Shown here: positions 33,535-34,459 of the stretch, in pieces | Numbering within the stretch: position 1 is the stretch's first letter | Layout: every line of letters starts with the position of its first letter | NCBI GenBank assembly: GCA_014379205.1 | Contig: JACMME010000199.1 | Span: 1-34,459 of the forward strand | From: Gemmatimonadaceae bacterium | Lineage (GTDB): Bacteria; Gemmatimonadota; Gemmatimonadetes; Gemmatimonadales; Gemmatimonadaceae | DNA length: 34,459 nucleotides | Direction: 5' to 3' | The notes under the pieces: model-generated | What the model saw: only the letters and a program-made list of their open reading frames with translations | The model's database searches: none | Told to the model about the DNA's origin: nothing | Made by a program: the position numbers and the translations under genes

Positions 33535-34143
33535 ATGCCGCTAACCAGGCGCCAACGCGAAATACTCGATTACCTGAACGGATATCTGGAAGCAAACGAA
33601 TATGCCCCGAGCTTCGAGGAGATCGCGCGGCACTTCAACTATAACTCGTTGGCAACCGTGCACGAGCATCTCACGAACCTCGAGCGCAAGGGTTACATAA
33701 AGCGCACGTACAATGAAAGTCGCGCTATCGAAGTACTACCCTCGGAGGTGAACCCGCGCGCCATTGAGCTGCCACTTTTGGGATTGGTTGCCGCTGGTAC
33801 ACCCATTGAGGCGCTGGCCACGCAGGAAATGATCGCGGTACCGGAGGATTTTGTCCGACACGGGGGGAGCCATTACGTCCTGAGAGTACGCGGTAACTCC
33901 ATGATCGACGAGCAGATCCGTGACGGCGATTACGTTGTAATCCGCGAACGCCAGCACGCTGACAACGGTGAGATGGTCATCGCCCTCATCAACGACAATT
34001 CGGCTACCGTCAAGAAGTTCTACCGCGAGCGTGACGGACGTATTCGCCTGCAGCCTGCGAACGATGCGATGGAGCCGATCTACATCCATGAAAATGATGT
34101 AACCATTCAGGGAATTGTGATCGGCGTGCTGAGAAAATACTGA
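33535..34143 (+). CDS. lexA: LexA repressor
   Basis: 202 residues. A winged-helix DNA-binding domain (1-66) begins MPLTRRQREILDYLNGYLE, with recognition helix region SLATVHEHLTNLERKGYI. The self-cleavage site is Ala87-Gly88 (VAAGTP), the nucleophile is Ser122 (RGNSMID) and the general base is Lys160 (ATVKKF). RecA-stimulated self-cleavage relieves repression of SOS genes. It is divergent from trpC and convergent with trpD, so it splits the trp genes. Confidence 0.97.
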   Translation: MPLTRRQREILDYLNGYLEANEYAPSFEEIARHFNYNSLATVHEHLTNLERKGYIKRTYNESRAIEVLPSEVNPRAIELPLLGLVAAGTPIEALATQEMIAVPEDFVRHGGSHYVLRVRGNSMIDEQIRDGDYVVIRERQHADNGEMVIALINDNSATVKKFYRERDGRIRLQPANDAMEPIYIHENDVTIQGIVIGVLRKY

Positions 34144-34155
34144 CCTGTCAGGCGG

Positions 34156-34459
34156 TCACTGTTCTTTCGCCGAGGCCTCTCGAAGTCGCTCGAGCGCCCG
34201 TATTCCCTCTCCCCTTCCCAGAGCGCGGTTCGCGCTCTCAACACCCGACGGCAGATCGTGTGCGGCTCCCGCCACGTACAACGCTGCGCCTGCGTTCAGG
34301 ATAACTGCAGCTCGTCCTCCGTCACGGGATCTGTTCTCCAGAATCTCCGTGATTCGGACGGCATTTGCCGCGGGATCCCCACCCATCAGCTCAGCGGCTG
34401 TCGCCTGTGGGATACCGAGATCAGAGGGCCTGACTTCCATGGGAGTTACGTTGCCACCA
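34156..34459 (-). CDS. trpD: Anthranilate phosphoribosyltransferase, C-terminal part (runs off right edge)
   Basis: The visible 100 codons are the C-terminal end of TrpD. They read GGNVTPMEVRPSDLGIPQA, then ELMGGDPAANAVRITEIL, and an AAVILNAGAALYVAGAA helix with the conserved N-A-G-x-A-L motif. The Met at 34440 is internal, since the frame continues to the window edge. It transfers phosphoribosyl to anthranilate. It faces lexA tail to tail with 12 bases between stops. A weak stem at 34141-34158 is the only hairpin seen there. Confidence 0.9.
   Translation of the reverse strand, partial: GGNVTPMEVRPSDLGIPQATAAELMGGDPAANAVRITEILENRSRDGGRAAVILNAGAALYVAGAAHDLPSGVESANRALGRGEGIRALERLREASAKEQ

Noticed and set aside
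34141-34158. TGACC...GGTCA stem between lexA and trpD as a bidirectional terminator
   Set aside because: It has only five base pairs, an 8-base loop and no T-tract, so it is too weak to call.

Overview
The window is moderately GC-rich and densely packed, with almost every gene in its central part on the minus strand. The gene content is that of a free-living Gram-negative-type bacterium, with an outer-membrane-like barrel protein, a lipoprotein, and housekeeping genes mixed with trp, pan and fol biosynthesis. The protein flavour reminds me of Gemmatimonadota. That is an impression from sequence style, not a proven assignment. No rRNA, tRNA, CRISPR array, insertion sequence or prophage gene was seen.

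Layout. Bases 1-1145 hold the 5' end of a cytochrome P450 gene, running off the left edge, and a GNAT-type acyltransferase directly upstream of it. About 0.9 kb of apparently gene-free DNA follows, containing helically phased 10-bp repeats and a G-quadruplex-type motif. A strong hairpin terminator comes next, at the 3' end of a 1127-residue lipoprotein made of seven Ig-like repeats. From 19454 down to 5664 runs a 12-gene minus-strand array: PTS IIA, VanZ, aspS, phoH, 7TM-HD phosphodiesterase, ybeY, two CNNM/CBS proteins, a UbiB-family kinase, MeaB GTPase, acyl-CoA mutase and a methyltransferase. Most junctions are 4-base start/stop overlaps. Two plus-strand genes (a barrel-like secreted protein and rlmN) diverge from it. 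A second minus-strand operon, 25405 to 21479, is folK-panB-panC-(GlmU-like pseudoenzyme)-(YqeK-like HD)-(LytR_C protein). A plus-strand NFACT/RqcH gene diverges from folK.

The right third is tryptophan biosynthesis on the minus strand: trpD (partial), then trpC-trpF-trpB-[HEAT protein]-[HD-GYP protein]-trpA. The SOS repressor gene lexA lies on the opposite strand between trpD and trpC. The HEAT and HD-GYP proteins share a homologous N-terminal module and sit inside the trp operon with 4-base overlaps. This makes them the best candidate for an undescribed signalling pair.

Other points stand out. trpA has no ATG/GTG/TTG start compatible with a full-length enzyme and appears to begin at ATT behind a good Shine-Dalgarno sequence. 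The lexA promoter carries two direct repeats TTCGG-N6-TTCGG that look like an autoregulatory operator. Two promoters predict leaderless mRNAs with identical geometry. The 'methylmalonyl-CoA mutase' carries the Phe/Gln active-site pair of isobutyryl-CoA mutase. The GlmU-like protein has lost its catalytic loop.

Starts given here are often shorter or longer than the longest open frame. The choice in each case (usually a 4-base ATGA/GTGA overlap) is stated in the entry.
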